DNA from: Salipiger mangrovisoli
Lineage (GTDB): Bacteria; Pseudomonadota; Alphaproteobacteria; Rhodobacterales; Rhodobacteraceae
Direction: 5' to 3'
DNA length: 64,000 nucleotides
NCBI RefSeq assembly: GCF_015223355.1
Contig: NZ_JADFFK010000002.1
Coordinates: 124,001 to 188,000 of the forward strand
Positions 27,626 to 42,108 of the stretch are shown here, in pieces (positions within the stretch are counted from its first letter, which is position 1; every line of letters begins with the position of its first letter). A program made the translations under genes and the position numbers. The notes under the pieces are model-generated. The model saw only the letters and a list, made by a program, of their open reading frames with translations, had not been told where the DNA came from and did not search any database.

Positions 27626-30600
27626 TTGGACAGTGAACGGGACATCGCCGAGACGGAGATTGCCATCGTCGGCATGGCCGCGCATTTGCCCGGCGCAGCG
27701 GACATCGCGAGCTACTGGGAAAACCTGCGCGAGGGCCGTCGCGCCATCCGCCGCTTCAGCGACGAGGAACTGACCGCCGCGGGCGAGGATCCGGGGCTGC
27801 TCCGGCACCGCGACTACGTGCCCTTCGGCGCGCCGCTCGACGGCTTCGAGATGTTCGACGCCGAGTTCTTCGGCTTCGCCCCCAAGGATGCGGCGATCAT
27901 GGATCCGCAGCACCGGCAGTTCCTCGAGACCGCCTGGGAGGCGCTGGAAAATGCCGGCCATGTGCCGCAGAGCTTCGACGGCTCCGTCGGTGTCTTCGGC
28001 GGCGTCGGCATGGGCAGCTACTTCTACGTGAACCTCTGCTCGAACCCCGACCTCGTCGAGAACACGGGCATGTTCCTGCTGCGCCATACCGGCAACGACA
28101 AGGACTTCCTGACCACCCGGTTGAGCTACGTGCTCGACCTGCACGGACCTTCCGTGAACGTGCAGACCGCCTGTTCGACCTCGCTGGTCGCCACCCATTT
28201 CGCCGTGCAGGCGCTGCTGGGGGGCGAGTGCGACATGGCGTTGGCGGGCGGGGTGACCATCGAGCTGCCGCAGACGCGCGGCTATCTCTACAAGGAAAAC
28301 GAGATCCTCTCGCCCGACGGAGAATGCCATGCCTTCGACCATCGCGCGCAGGGCACGGTTTTCGGCTCGGGCGCGGGCGTGGTGGTGCTGCGCCGCCTGA
28401 GGGATGCGATCGCCGACGGCGACCACATCTGGGCGGTGATCAAGGGCACGGCGATCAACAATGACGGCGCCGGAAAGGCGGGCTATCTGGCCCCCTCGGT
28501 CGATGGTCAGGCGCAGGCGATCGCCGAGGCACAAGCCGTCGCCGGGATCCCCTCTGACACGGTCGATTACGTCGAATGTCACGGCACCGGCACCTATCTA
28601 GGTGATCCGATCGAGGTGGCGGCGCTGACCCAGGCCTTTGCGGAAAGCGGCTCTGAACAAGGGCATTGCCGCATCGGCTCGGTGAAGACCAACATCGGCC
28701 ATCTCGACACCGCCGCAGGGGTCGCGAGCCTGATCAAGACCTCGCTGGCGCTGCACCACGCGCAAATGCCGCCCTCGCTTGGGTTCGAGAAACCCAATCC
28801 CGCCATCGATTTCGAGGCCTCTCCCTTCGTGGTGAACGACGTGCTCACCCCCTGGGAGCGCCGCGGCCACCCGCGCCGCGCCGGGGTCAATTCGCTGGGC
28901 GTCGGCGGCACCAATGCGCATGTGGTGCTGGAAGAGGCCCCGGCGCGTGCCGCGTCCGAACAAAGCGACTGGCCGTTCCAGATCCTCACCCTCTCCGGGC
29001 GCAGCAAGGCGGCCCTGGATGCCAATGCAAAACGCCTCGCGGCGCACCTGCGCGCGCACCCCGAGCAGCCGCTCGCCGATGTGGCCTATACCCTGAAACA
29101 GGGGCGCCACGCCTTCGACAAGCGCCGCGTTGTGGTGGCGGAAAGCCACGTCGAGGCGGCGCTTCTGCTGGAGCAGGACACCCCTCGCAGGGTGCATTCC
29201 CACAGTGCGCTTGACCGCCCGGACGTGGCCTTCATGTTCCCCGGCGGCGGCGCGCAATACGCCGGCATGGCGCGCGATCTCTACGAAACAGAGCCTGTTT
29301 TTGCCGATTGGATGGATCGCGGGCTGGCCGCGCTGGCCGAGATCACCGACGCGGATATCCGTGCGCTCTGGCTGCCTGCGCCCGAGGCGAAACCCGCCGC
29401 CGACGAAGCGCTGAAACAGCCCTCGCTGCAACTGCCGCTGATCCTAATCGTCGAGGTCGCCCTGGCGCGGCTCTGGATGAGCTGGGGCATCGTCCCGGCC
29501 GCGCTTGCCGGTCACTCGATGGGCGAGAACAGCGCCGCCTGTCTCGCTGGGGTGATCAGCTTCGAGGATTGCATCGGCCTCGTGCACCTGCGCGGGCGGC
29601 TCTTCGATTCCGTACCCGCCGGGGGCATGCTCTCGGTGAACCTGCCTGCCGAGAGCCTGCAGACCCACCTTGGCGAGGCGCTCGACCTCGGTGCAGTCAA
29701 CGCCCCCGAGCTGTCGGTGGCCTCGGGGCCGATAGAGGCGCTGAATGCCCTTGAACAGAGCCTGAAATCGGACGGGATCGACTGCCAGCGCATCGCCATC
29801 GACATCGCCGCGCACAGCCGGATGCTCGAGCCCATCCTCGAGCAGTTCCGCGCCTACCTGCGCTCGATCGACCTCAGTCCGCCGCAGATACCGCTGACCT
29901 CGAACCGCAGCGGGACCTGGATGACCGTCGAGCAGGCCACCAGCCCGGACTATTGGACCGAGCACCTGCGCGGCACCGTGCAGTTCGCCGACTGCGTCGC
30001 CACGATTGCCGAGGAACAGAGCCGCATTTTCCTGGAAGTCGGGCCGGGCAAGGCGCTGTCCTCGCTGGCCCGCCAGCACCCGCGGGTGCCGGGTCAGCAG
30101 GTTCTGAGCTCGCTGCGTCATGCCGAAGAGCAGATCGCCGACGACAAGTACATGTTCGAGGTGCTTGGCCGGCTCTGGGCACTGGGGGCCGAGATCGACT
30201 GGAGCCAGGTCTGGGGCGAGGCCCGCCGCAACCGGGTGGTGCTGCCGAGCTACGCCTTCCAGCGCGCGCCCTATTTCATCGCGCCGGGCAAGACCCAGGC
30301 GCAGGCCGCGCCGCAGCGGCTGACGCGCAGCGACGATCTCGGCGCCTGGGGCTGGGCACCGGCCTGGCGGCCGCGCGCCGCCGAGGTGGACTTCGACTTG
30401 GCCGGGGGGCTCGACGCGGGCGAGCCGCAGGTCTGGCTGATGTTCATGGACGGGGCCGGGCTGGCCGCGCGCTGCGCCTCGCGGCTCGTCGCCGCCGGGC
30501 ATCAGGTGATCGAGGTTCGCCCCGGCGACACCTTCACCCGGCGGTCCGACACCTCCTACATCCTGTCGCCGGAGCGCGGGCGCGAGGGCTATGACCTGCT

Positions 30601-33600
30601 GTTGCAGGACCTTGCCCTGCGCGGCCATGTGCCGAGCCGCATCGCGCATTTCTGGCTGGTCACCGACGACGAGGGTCACCGTCCCGGATCGAGCTTCTTC
30701 CACCGCTTGCAGGAGCAGGGATTCTATTCGCTGCTCTTCCTCGCGCAGGCCCTGGCCGAGCAGACCCTGCCGCGCCCGCTGCACCTGAGCGTGCTGACCA
30801 CCGGCGCGGTGCAGGTCCGCGACGAGCCGCTGCCGCATCCGTCCAAGGCGACCATCGCCGGGCCCGCCCGTGTCATCCCGCGCGAGGTGCCGGGGGTGAG
30901 CGTCGCGACGCTCGACGTCATCCTGCCCGCGCCCGCAGCGGCCGGTCTGCTGACCCGCCGCAAGGCCGCTGCGCAGCGCGAGGGGGAGTTTGCGAAGCTC
31001 ACCGACATGGTGCTCGAGGACCTGCTGGCGACGCCTGGCGATGCCATCGCCGCTCTGCGCGGGGGGCGCCGCTACGCCTGCGCCATGAAACCCGTGCCGC
31101 TGCCCGAGGGCGCGCCCCGGCCGGGGCAGGGGACCTACCTGCTGACCGGCGGCTTCGGCGGGATCGGGCGCACACTTGCCATGGCTTTCGCGGCGCAGCG
31201 GGCGAAGCTGGTCCTCGTCTCGCGCCGCGATCTGCCGGCGCGCGCCGACTGGCCCGACCATCTGGCCCGCCACGCACCACAGGACGCCATCTCGCAGCGC
31301 ATTCGCGCGGTGCTGGCGCTGGAGGAGGCGGGCGGCGAGGTCTTGGTCATGGCCGCCGACGTCTGCAACCGTGACCAGCTTCGGGCGGTCCGCGCCGAGG
31401 CCGAGGCGCGCTTCGGCCGTATCACCGGGGTGATCCACGGTGCCGGGGTGATCGACGATGCGCCGCTGCTCGCGAAGACCCCCGCCTCGGTCGAAGAAGT
31501 CTTCACCCCGAAGATCCACGGCACGCAGGTGCTGGGCGAGGTCTTCCCGGACGGGTCCTGCGACTGGATCGTGCTGTTCTCGTCCTCTTCCACCGTGACC
31601 GCGCCCGCCGGCCAGGTCGATTACGTCGCCGCCAACGAATATCTGAACGCCTTTGCCCGCGCGCGCGCCGGTGGCCGCACGCGGGTTACCGCGATCAACT
31701 GGGGCATCTGGAACGAGGTCGGCATGGCCGCCGAGGCCGTCGCCGCGCGCCGCGGCGATCTGCCCGAGGCCCCGGCCGAGCCGACCGGCCTGCCGCTGCT
31801 GGAGACGGCAGGCTTCGACCGGAGCGGCAACCGGCTCTTCACCTCGACCCTCACGACCGACGACTGGATCATCGCCGAGCATCGCACCCGCGCCGGCGAC
31901 GCACTGCTGCCGGGCACTGGCTATCTCACGCTGGCAGCCCATGCGCTGAAAGCACAGCGCGAGGAGATGCCCGCCGAGATCCGCGACCTGGCCTTCCTGC
32001 GCCCGCTGCGCGTCACCGAGGGCGGCAGCCGCGAGATGCGCCTGCGGCTGACCCGCCGCGACGAGGGCTACGGCTTCGAGGTTCTGGCCAATGCCACGCT
32101 GAACGGTCGTCGCGGCTTTGCCCTCACTGCGCAGGCGGTGCTGTCGTTGCTGCCGCTGACGCGCCCCGCGCCAATCGACCTTGGCGCGATCCGCAGCCGC
32201 TGCGGCATGCCGACGCGCGCGCCGCAGGGAGGCAAGCTTGCCGCCGCGCAGGAGGTTCAGCTGGATTTCGGCCCGCGCTGGAAGGTGCTGGACGCCCGCG
32301 CGCTGGGACAGGGCGAGGGGATCGCCGACCTGTCCCTGCCCGCCGAGGCCGCGCACGACGGCTGTCTGCTGCACCCGGCGCTGCTCGACATCGCGACCGG
32401 CTGGGCGATGGAACTGATCGCCGGCTGGCAGCCGACCCATCTGTGGGTGCCGGTCTCCTATGCCCGCGTCCGCGTGCATGCGCCGCTTCCGGACCGCATC
32501 GTCAGCTGGGTCCGCAATGCGGCCGGCAACCACGCCGGGGCGGAGACCGCAAGCTTCGACGTCACGCTCTGTGCGCCCGATGGCAGCGTGCTGGTCGAGG
32601 TTTCGGGCTTTACCCTGCGCCGTCTCGCCACGCCGGAGCAGCTTCAGGCCGGGCCGCGCCTCGGCGCCGCCGAGCTCGAGGTCGAAGACGCCGCGGATGC
32701 GCTGCCGCTTTCCGCGGCCGAGGAGCGACTCGCCCACAGCCTGACCCAGGGCATCCTGCCTGCCGAGGGGGTCGAGGCCTTTGCCCGCGCGCTGTCGCTC
32801 GGGCTGCCGCAGGTGGTGGTCTCGTCGATGGACCTCGACCAGCTCACCCGCCAGACCGCCGCGGCGACCACCGAGACCGCCGAGGGGCAGAAGTTCGACC
32901 GCCCGCAGCTCGAGGGCGATTACGTTGCCCCGTCGGGCGAGATCGAGCACATCCTTGCGGGTTTCTGGGAAGAGCTGCTGGGGGTGCAGAACGTCGGCGC
33001 CGAGGACAGTTTCTTCGATCTCGGCGGGCACAGCCTCATTGCCGTCCGGCTCTTTGCCATGGTGCGCAAGGCCTTCCGCATCGACTTCCCGATCTCGGTG
33101 CTCTTCGAGGCCCCGACCATCCGCACCTGCGCCGCGCTGATCGCCGACCGCACCGGCTACCGTGCCGCAGAGGCGGATACGGCGCACCCCAGGGCCCCAG
33201 AGCGCCGCTTCACCCATCTTGTGCCGATGCACGAGGGCGAGGGCGGGCCGCGCCGGCCCTTCTTCCTGGTGGCGGGGATGTTCGGCAATGTCCTCAACCT
33301 GCGCCACCTCGCGCATCTGCTGGGGGCCGACCGGCCGTTCTACGGGCTTCAGGCCAGGGGACTCTACGGCGGCGAGGCACCGCATGACAGCATCGAGGCG
33401 GCCGCCCGCGACTATATCGCCGAGATGCGGCAGGTGCAGCCCGACGGCCCCTATATGGTCGGCGGCTTCTCCGGCGGCGGCATCACCGCCTACGAAATCG
33501 CCCGCCAGCTCGAGGCGATGGGCGAGCGGGTGTCGCTTTGCGTGCTGCTCGACACGCCGCTGCCGGTGCGCCGCCCGCTGGAGCGCGCCGACCGGCTGCG

Positions 33601-34069
33601 CATCCAGTGGCAGCAGGCCAGGGCGAAGGGGCTGCTCTACCCGCTGGTCTGGGCCCGGAACCGCCTGCGCTGGGAGATCGAGAAGCGCCGCGCCAGGGGC
33701 GAGACCGACGCCGGTCACGCCTTCCACAATGCCGAGATCGAGGCCGCTTTCCTCGGTGCCGTGGCGCGGTACCGGGTGCAGCCCTGGGACGGGCGCCTGG
33801 TGCTCTACCGCCCGCCGCTGGTCGGCACGTGGCGGGTCGGCAAGGGGCGCATGGTGAACTCGGAACGCGCCTATGTCCTGGAGGACAACGACTGGGGCCA
33901 GCACGTGCCGGGGGTCGAGGTGCACGAGGTGCCGGGGGATCACGATTCCATGGTGCTGGAGCCCAACGTGCGGGTGCTGGCGGCGCAGATGCGCCGGGCG
34001 ATCGCCGAGGCCGAGGCGGGCACCGCGGGCGGCGAGGTGCTGAACTTCAGCGCCCGTGCGGCGGAGTAG
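27626..34069 (+). CDS. Type I polyketide synthase, KS-AT-KR-DH-ACP-TE
   Basis: A 2147-residue single module. Start TTG 27626 lies 6 bases after GAGGGA; no ATG fits between this and the KS domain. KS (about 10-440): Cys183 in TACSTS, His319 in ECHGTGT, His359 in NIGHLD. AT (about 535-830): Ser631 in GHSMGE; the HAFH/YASH position reads IAAH, so the extender is not predicted. A KR structural half and catalytic KR (about 905-1365) have GGFGGIG, serines near 1320 and Tyr1333. DH (about 1395-1665) has His1419 and Asp1588. ACP: Ser1803. TE (about 1870-2130): Ser1949 in GFSGG and His2106. All catalytic residues appear present. DH after KR is unusual. Confidence 0.95.
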   Translation: MDSERDIAETEIAIVGMAAHLPGAADIASYWENLREGRRAIRRFSDEELTAAGEDPGLLRHRDYVPFGAPLDGFEMFDAEFFGFAPKDAAIMDPQHRQFLETAWEALENAGHVPQSFDGSVGVFGGVGMGSYFYVNLCSNPDLVENTGMFLLRHTGNDKDFLTTRLSYVLDLHGPSVNVQTACSTSLVATHFAVQALLGGECDMALAGGVTIELPQTRGYLYKENEILSPDGECHAFDHRAQGTVFGSGAGVVVLRRLRDAIADGDHIWAVIKGTAINNDGAGKAGYLAPSVDGQAQAIAEAQAVAGIPSDTVDYVECHGTGTYLGDPIEVAALTQAFAESGSEQGHCRIGSVKTNIGHLDTAAGVASLIKTSLALHHAQMPPSLGFEKPNPAIDFEASPFVVNDVLTPWERRGHPRRAGVNSLGVGGTNAHVVLEEAPARAASEQSDWPFQILTLSGRSKAALDANAKRLAAHLRAHPEQPLADVAYTLKQGRHAFDKRRVVVAESHVEAALLLEQDTPRRVHSHSALDRPDVAFMFPGGGAQYAGMARDLYETEPVFADWMDRGLAALAEITDADIRALWLPAPEAKPAADEALKQPSLQLPLILIVEVALARLWMSWGIVPAALAGHSMGENSAACLAGVISFEDCIGLVHLRGRLFDSVPAGGMLSVNLPAESLQTHLGEALDLGAVNAPELSVASGPIEALNALEQSLKSDGIDCQRIAIDIAAHSRMLEPILEQFRAYLRSIDLSPPQIPLTSNRSGTWMTVEQATSPDYWTEHLRGTVQFADCVATIAEEQSRIFLEVGPGKALSSLARQHPRVPGQQVLSSLRHAEEQIADDKYMFEVLGRLWALGAEIDWSQVWGEARRNRVVLPSYAFQRAPYFIAPGKTQAQAAPQRLTRSDDLGAWGWAPAWRPRAAEVDFDLAGGLDAGEPQVWLMFMDGAGLAARCASRLVAAGHQVIEVRPGDTFTRRSDTSYILSPERGREGYDLLLQDLALRGHVPSRIAHFWLVTDDEGHRPGSSFFHRLQEQGFYSLLFLAQALAEQTLPRPLHLSVLTTGAVQVRDEPLPHPSKATIAGPARVIPREVPGVSVATLDVILPAPAAAGLLTRRKAAAQREGEFAKLTDMVLEDLLATPGDAIAALRGGRRYACAMKPVPLPEGAPRPGQGTYLLTGGFGGIGRTLAMAFAAQRAKLVLVSRRDLPARADWPDHLARHAPQDAISQRIRAVLALEEAGGEVLVMAADVCNRDQLRAVRAEAEARFGRITGVIHGAGVIDDAPLLAKTPASVEEVFTPKIHGTQVLGEVFPDGSCDWIVLFSSSSTVTAPAGQVDYVAANEYLNAFARARAGGRTRVTAINWGIWNEVGMAAEAVAARRGDLPEAPAEPTGLPLLETAGFDRSGNRLFTSTLTTDDWIIAEHRTRAGDALLPGTGYLTLAAHALKAQREEMPAEIRDLAFLRPLRVTEGGSREMRLRLTRRDEGYGFEVLANATLNGRRGFALTAQAVLSLLPLTRPAPIDLGAIRSRCGMPTRAPQGGKLAAAQEVQLDFGPRWKVLDARALGQGEGIADLSLPAEAAHDGCLLHPALLDIATGWAMELIAGWQPTHLWVPVSYARVRVHAPLPDRIVSWVRNAAGNHAGAETASFDVTLCAPDGSVLVEVSGFTLRRLATPEQLQAGPRLGAAELEVEDAADALPLSAAEERLAHSLTQGILPAEGVEAFARALSLGLPQVVVSSMDLDQLTRQTAAATTETAEGQKFDRPQLEGDYVAPSGEIEHILAGFWEELLGVQNVGAEDSFFDLGGHSLIAVRLFAMVRKAFRIDFPISVLFEAPTIRTCAALIADRTGYRAAEADTAHPRAPERRFTHLVPMHEGEGGPRRPFFLVAGMFGNVLNLRHLAHLLGADRPFYGLQARGLYGGEAPHDSIEAAARDYIAEMRQVQPDGPYMVGGFSGGGITAYEIARQLEAMGERVSLCVLLDTPLPVRRPLERADRLRIQWQQARAKGLLYPLVWARNRLRWEIEKRRARGETDAGHAFHNAEIEAAFLGAVARYRVQPWDGRLVLYRPPLVGTWRVGKGRMVNSERAYVLEDNDWGQHVPGVEVHEVPGDHDSMVLEPNVRVLAAQMRRAIAEAEAGTAGGEVLNFSARAAE

Positions 34070-34073
34070 TCCG

Positions 34074-35081
34074 ATGCCCCGCGTGCTGGTCCTGTCGCTC
34101 AACTACCGCACTGCCGAAATGACGCTGCGCTCGGCGCAGGCGGCGCTGCGCGCGATGGCGGGGCTCGATGCCGAGCTGATCCTCATCGACAACGACAGCG
34201 GCGACGGCTCTTTCGAGGTCATGGCACAGGCGCTTGCGACGCAGGATTGGGCGCAGGCTGCGCCGGTGCGGCTGATCTCCTCGGGCCATAATGGCGGCTT
34301 CGGCGCGGGCAACAATATCGGCATCCGCGCGGGCATGTCGGACGGCTCCCGCCCCGACTACATCTACCTGCTGAACTCCGACGCCTTCCCGGAAGCCGGC
34401 GCATTGCGCGCACTGGTCGAGCACCTCGAGACCCACCCCGAGGCGGGTTTCGCCGGAAGCTACCTTTTCGGCGAGGACGGAGCGGCGCAGATGACAGCCT
34501 TCCGCTTTCCCTCGATCGCCTCCGAGTTCGAGGGGGCGGCGCGCTCCGGCCCGGTTTCGCGGCTGCTGCGCAACCGCGCCGTTCCGATGCCGGTCCCCGG
34601 CGCCACCCGGCGCGTCGACTGGCTGGCCGGGGCCTCGCTGCTGATGCGGCGCAGGGTGCTGGACGAGATCGGTCTCTTCGACGAGCGCTTCTTTCTCTAT
34701 TTCGAGGAAACCGAACTCTGCCTGCGGGCCGCGCGCGCCGGGCATCAGACCCATTACGTGCGCGGCAGCGAGGTCATGCACATCGGCTCGGTCTCGACCG
34801 GCATGAAACGCTGGGCCCGCGTTCCGGGCTTCTGGCTCGACAGCCGCTGGCTGTATTTCGCGAAATCCCACGGGCGGACCTATGCCGCGCTGGCCACGCT
34901 GTCGCATGTTTGCGGCGGCCTGCTGTGGCGGCTGCGGCGTCTGATCCAGCGCAAGCCGCCCGCCGATCCCGCGCAGTTCCTGCGCGATCTTCTGTCCCAT
35001 GACCTCCGCGCCCTGTTCCGGCCCGCGCCGGACAGCGCCGCTCCCACAGGGATCGGCCGCGCCGAGGCGAACGTGGAGTGA
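34074..35081 (+). CDS. Glycosyltransferase family 2 (rhamnosyltransferase-like)
   Basis: A 335-residue GT-A enzyme. It contains LVLSLNYRTAEMTLRS, LILIDNDSGDGS, HNGGFGAGNNIGIR, YLLNSDAFPE (DxD-like) and WLAGASLLMRRRVLDEIGLFDERFFLYFEETELCLR, a pattern shared with WbbL-type rhamnosyltransferases. The start lies 5 bases after the PKS stop and the end overlaps the NRPS ribosome-binding region, so it is co-transcribed between the two megasynthase genes. It may glycosylate the PKS/NRPS product or build the polysaccharide; the sequence does not say which. dTDP-rhamnose could come from rfbD at 17 kb. Confidence 0.9.
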   Translation: MPRVLVLSLNYRTAEMTLRSAQAALRAMAGLDAELILIDNDSGDGSFEVMAQALATQDWAQAAPVRLISSGHNGGFGAGNNIGIRAGMSDGSRPDYIYLLNSDAFPEAGALRALVEHLETHPEAGFAGSYLFGEDGAAQMTAFRFPSIASEFEGAARSGPVSRLLRNRAVPMPVPGATRRVDWLAGASLLMRRRVLDEIGLFDERFFLYFEETELCLRAARAGHQTHYVRGSEVMHIGSVSTGMKRWARVPGFWLDSRWLYFAKSHGRTYAALATLSHVCGGLLWRLRRLIQRKPPADPAQFLRDLLSHDLRALFRPAPDSAAPTGIGRAEANVE

Positions 35082-35086
35082 GTGTG

Positions 35087-39805
<4,719 letters not shown>

Positions 39806-39806
39806 C

Positions 39807-40463
39807 ATGGCGCGGCCCGAAGAGCTTTGCGACCTGCTGCGCGCGGCGCCCCTGCCCGAAGGCGTTGTCTGGGCGGTATCCGAGCCGGTCGCGGACCTGT
39901 CCGAACTCTTCCCCGAGGAACGCGACGCGATTGCCGGTGCCGTGCCGAAGCGGCGGGCCGAATTTGCCGGCGGGCGCCTCGCGGCGCGGGCGGCACTGCG
40001 CCAGCTTGGTCTGTCGGACAGGGCGATCCCCAAGGCGGAGGACCGCGCGCCGGTCTGGCCCGAGGGCGTGGTGGCCAGCATCACCCACACCGCCGGGCTG
40101 TGCCTGGCGATGGCCGCGCATGGCCGCCACTGGCGCGGGCTCGGCATCGATCTGGAAGTCGACCGGCCGATGGCCTCCGAGCTGATCCCGGCCATCACCA
40201 CGATGCCGGAACTGACGCGGCTGTCGCCGCTTCCTTTTTCACGGGCAGCGCTGCGAATCTTCAGCGCGAAGGAGGCGGCCTACAAGGCGCAGTACCCGCT
40301 CACCGGAACGCTTTTTGGTTTCGAAGCGATGGAATCTTTTCTGCCGCAAGGTGGATTGCGAATGGTGGCGGAAATTGGGCCGGGACGGGGGGCGCAATTT
40401 CCGATGCTGCAGGTCGCCGAATTTGACCTCATCCTGTCCATCTGCGCCCTTCCTCACGCCTGA
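39807..40463 (+). CDS. 4'-phosphopantetheinyl transferase (EntD/Sfp superfamily)
   Basis: A 218-residue enzyme that converts apo carrier proteins to holo form with coenzyme A. The EntD-like core shows RRAEFAGGRLAARAALRQLG, ITHTAGLC, the metal motif GLGIDLEVDRP and FSAKEAAYKAQYPL (the (W/F)SxKEA signature). It starts one base after the NRPS stop, so it is surely the activator of the PKS ACP and the NRPS PCP here. A GTG at 39786 overlapping the NRPS end is less likely. Confidence 0.94.
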   Translation: MARPEELCDLLRAAPLPEGVVWAVSEPVADLSELFPEERDAIAGAVPKRRAEFAGGRLAARAALRQLGLSDRAIPKAEDRAPVWPEGVVASITHTAGLCLAMAAHGRHWRGLGIDLEVDRPMASELIPAITTMPELTRLSPLPFSRAALRIFSAKEAAYKAQYPLTGTLFGFEAMESFLPQGGLRMVAEIGPGRGAQFPMLQVAEFDLILSICALPHA

Positions 40464-40683
40464 TGCGCGAAAATACCTCAGTTTATGACATTTATGTGTT
40501 CTCGATCCGCGTTCCGGACACGAATTGTTTCCTAAAAGTCGCCGTATAAACATGGCATAAACTGGGCGCGTAAGTTACATTTTGACATGAAAGCGGCGCG
40601 TCTTTTCCGGTCCCAACCCCAAATTGGTCGGAGTGGGTGCGTCGCTTTCCGAACGCATTGGGGGCCTTTGCGGGAGTATAGTT

Positions 40684-41994
40684 TTGAACCAGTTCCAGAC
40701 GTTTTCCGAAGTGCTCTCCGCATTGCGCCGCCGCTTCGGGCTGATTTTCATGATCTTCGTGATGGGTACGGGGATTTCCGTCTTCTTCGCGCTGAACCAA
40801 CCCAAGCTCTACGAGGCGACGGCGGTGGTACAGATCGAGGAAGCGCAGGTCGCGCCCAATCCCACCAGCCCGACAAGCGCGGCGGAGGATGCGTCACGCC
40901 GCGTGCAGCTGCTCGAGCAGCGCATCATGTCTCGCGACAACCTCGTGCGCATCATGCGCGAGCACCAGCTGTTCATGAGCGATCCCGCGATGCCGATGAA
41001 CCAGCGTGTCTTCCAGATGCGCGAGGCGGCTTCGATCCAGGAGATCCGCGCCAATGCGGCGGTCTACGCGCCGCAGGTGACGCCGTCGGGGTTGATGATC
41101 ACGGTGCGTCTGGACGATCCGCAGAAAGCGGCGGATGTCGCCAACGAGCTGATGCATTCGGTGATCGAGCTGTCGCGCAGCCGGAGCGAGACACGCGCCC
41201 GTGACGCGCTGTCGTTCTTCGAGGCAGAGGACGCGCGGGTGGAGACAGAGATCGAGGCGATGGATGCCAAGATCGCCAGCTTCAAGCAGCAGAACTCCGA
41301 GGCTCTGCCGGCCGGGCTGGGGGCGATGCGCGACCAGATCGTGACGCTGGAGGACAACAAGCTCGAACTCGACCGCGACATCGTGGCGTTGCAGGCCAAT
41401 TCGGCCCGCCAGCGCGAGGACGTGCAGATGCGTCAGCTGGCGCTGCTCCAGGAGCAGAAGCAACTGATCGCGCAGCGCATCGAGGATCTGGAGGACACCA
41501 TCCGCCGCGCGCCCGAGGTCGAGCGCGAACTCAGCAGTCTGGAACGCGAGCGCACGCAACTTCAGGATCAGTACAGCGTGATCACGCGCCGCAAGGCAGA
41601 CGCCGAAATGGGCCAGATGCTTGAGGACCGGCAGCAGTCGGACCGTTTCGAGGTGCTGGAAACGGCGCTGGTGCCCGAGATGTCCTCGTCGCAGAGCCGC
41701 CGCAAACTGGTGGCCGTCGGGGCGGCGGCGAGCCTGATCGCCGGGCTGATGACCGCCTTCGCCGCCGAGCTCATGAACCCGGCGCTGCGCAGCGCGGCCC
41801 AGATGGAGCGTATCCTGGGCGTGCAGCCGGTTGTTTCGATCCCGCCGGTGAAGGCCCGCCGCAGCCGCCGCGGCCGCAGGCTCGGCGTTGCCGCGCTGCT
41901 GCTGGCATTGGCCGCGCTGGCCTTTGGACTGATGCGTCTGCTGGGCGACCGGCTGCCGCTGATCGAGCGCTTGCTGCCGCGGGTGGGTGCCTGA
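40684..41994 (+). CDS. Polysaccharide chain-length determinant (Wzz/GumC-like)
   Basis: A 436-residue inner-membrane protein. Start TTG 40684 lies 8 bases after GGGA; no ATG is suitably placed. The Wzz topology is seen: membrane helix 1 at about 19-38, a long periplasmic coiled-coil region (about 90-345) with many Gln, Glu and Arg heptads, and membrane helix 2 at about 350-370. A further C-terminal helix (about 405-420) follows a basic RRSRRGRR tract. No kinase domain is fused; the kinase is the separate convergent gene at 42109. The 220-base gap before it should hold its promoter. Confidence 0.88.
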   Translation: MNQFQTFSEVLSALRRRFGLIFMIFVMGTGISVFFALNQPKLYEATAVVQIEEAQVAPNPTSPTSAAEDASRRVQLLEQRIMSRDNLVRIMREHQLFMSDPAMPMNQRVFQMREAASIQEIRANAAVYAPQVTPSGLMITVRLDDPQKAADVANELMHSVIELSRSRSETRARDALSFFEAEDARVETEIEAMDAKIASFKQQNSEALPAGLGAMRDQIVTLEDNKLELDRDIVALQANSARQREDVQMRQLALLQEQKQLIAQRIEDLEDTIRRAPEVERELSSLERERTQLQDQYSVITRRKADAEMGQMLEDRQQSDRFEVLETALVPEMSSSQSRRKLVAVGAAASLIAGLMTAFAAELMNPALRSAAQMERILGVQPVVSIPPVKARRSRRGRRLGVAALLLALAALAFGLMRLLGDRLPLIERLLPRVGA

Positions 41995-42026
41995 TCCCGG
42001 TCCTGCCCGAGGCGCGTCGCAGGCAG

Positions 42027-42058
42027 AAGCGCCGGCTCGTTCCCACGGGCCGGCGCTT
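42027..42058. terminator. Terminator after the Wzz-like gene
   Basis: A 10-base perfect stem AAGCGCCGGC (42027-42036) with GCCGGCGCTT (42049-42058) and 12-base loop, followed by TG. It sits between convergent genes and can serve both. Confidence 0.8.
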
Positions 42059-42108
42059 TGTCATTCTGCGGTTTCCCGGCCGCGGCCGGGGCTGCGGCGT
42101 TGCGCGCG

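Noticed and set aside
29444..34102. A 1552-codon open frame on the minus strand
   Set aside because: Antisense to the PKS, with the same composition artefact.
40570..40610. TTGACA hexamer as promoter of the Wzz-like gene
   Set aside because: TTGACA is present but the sequence 17 bases downstream (TTCCGG) is not a -10 box.
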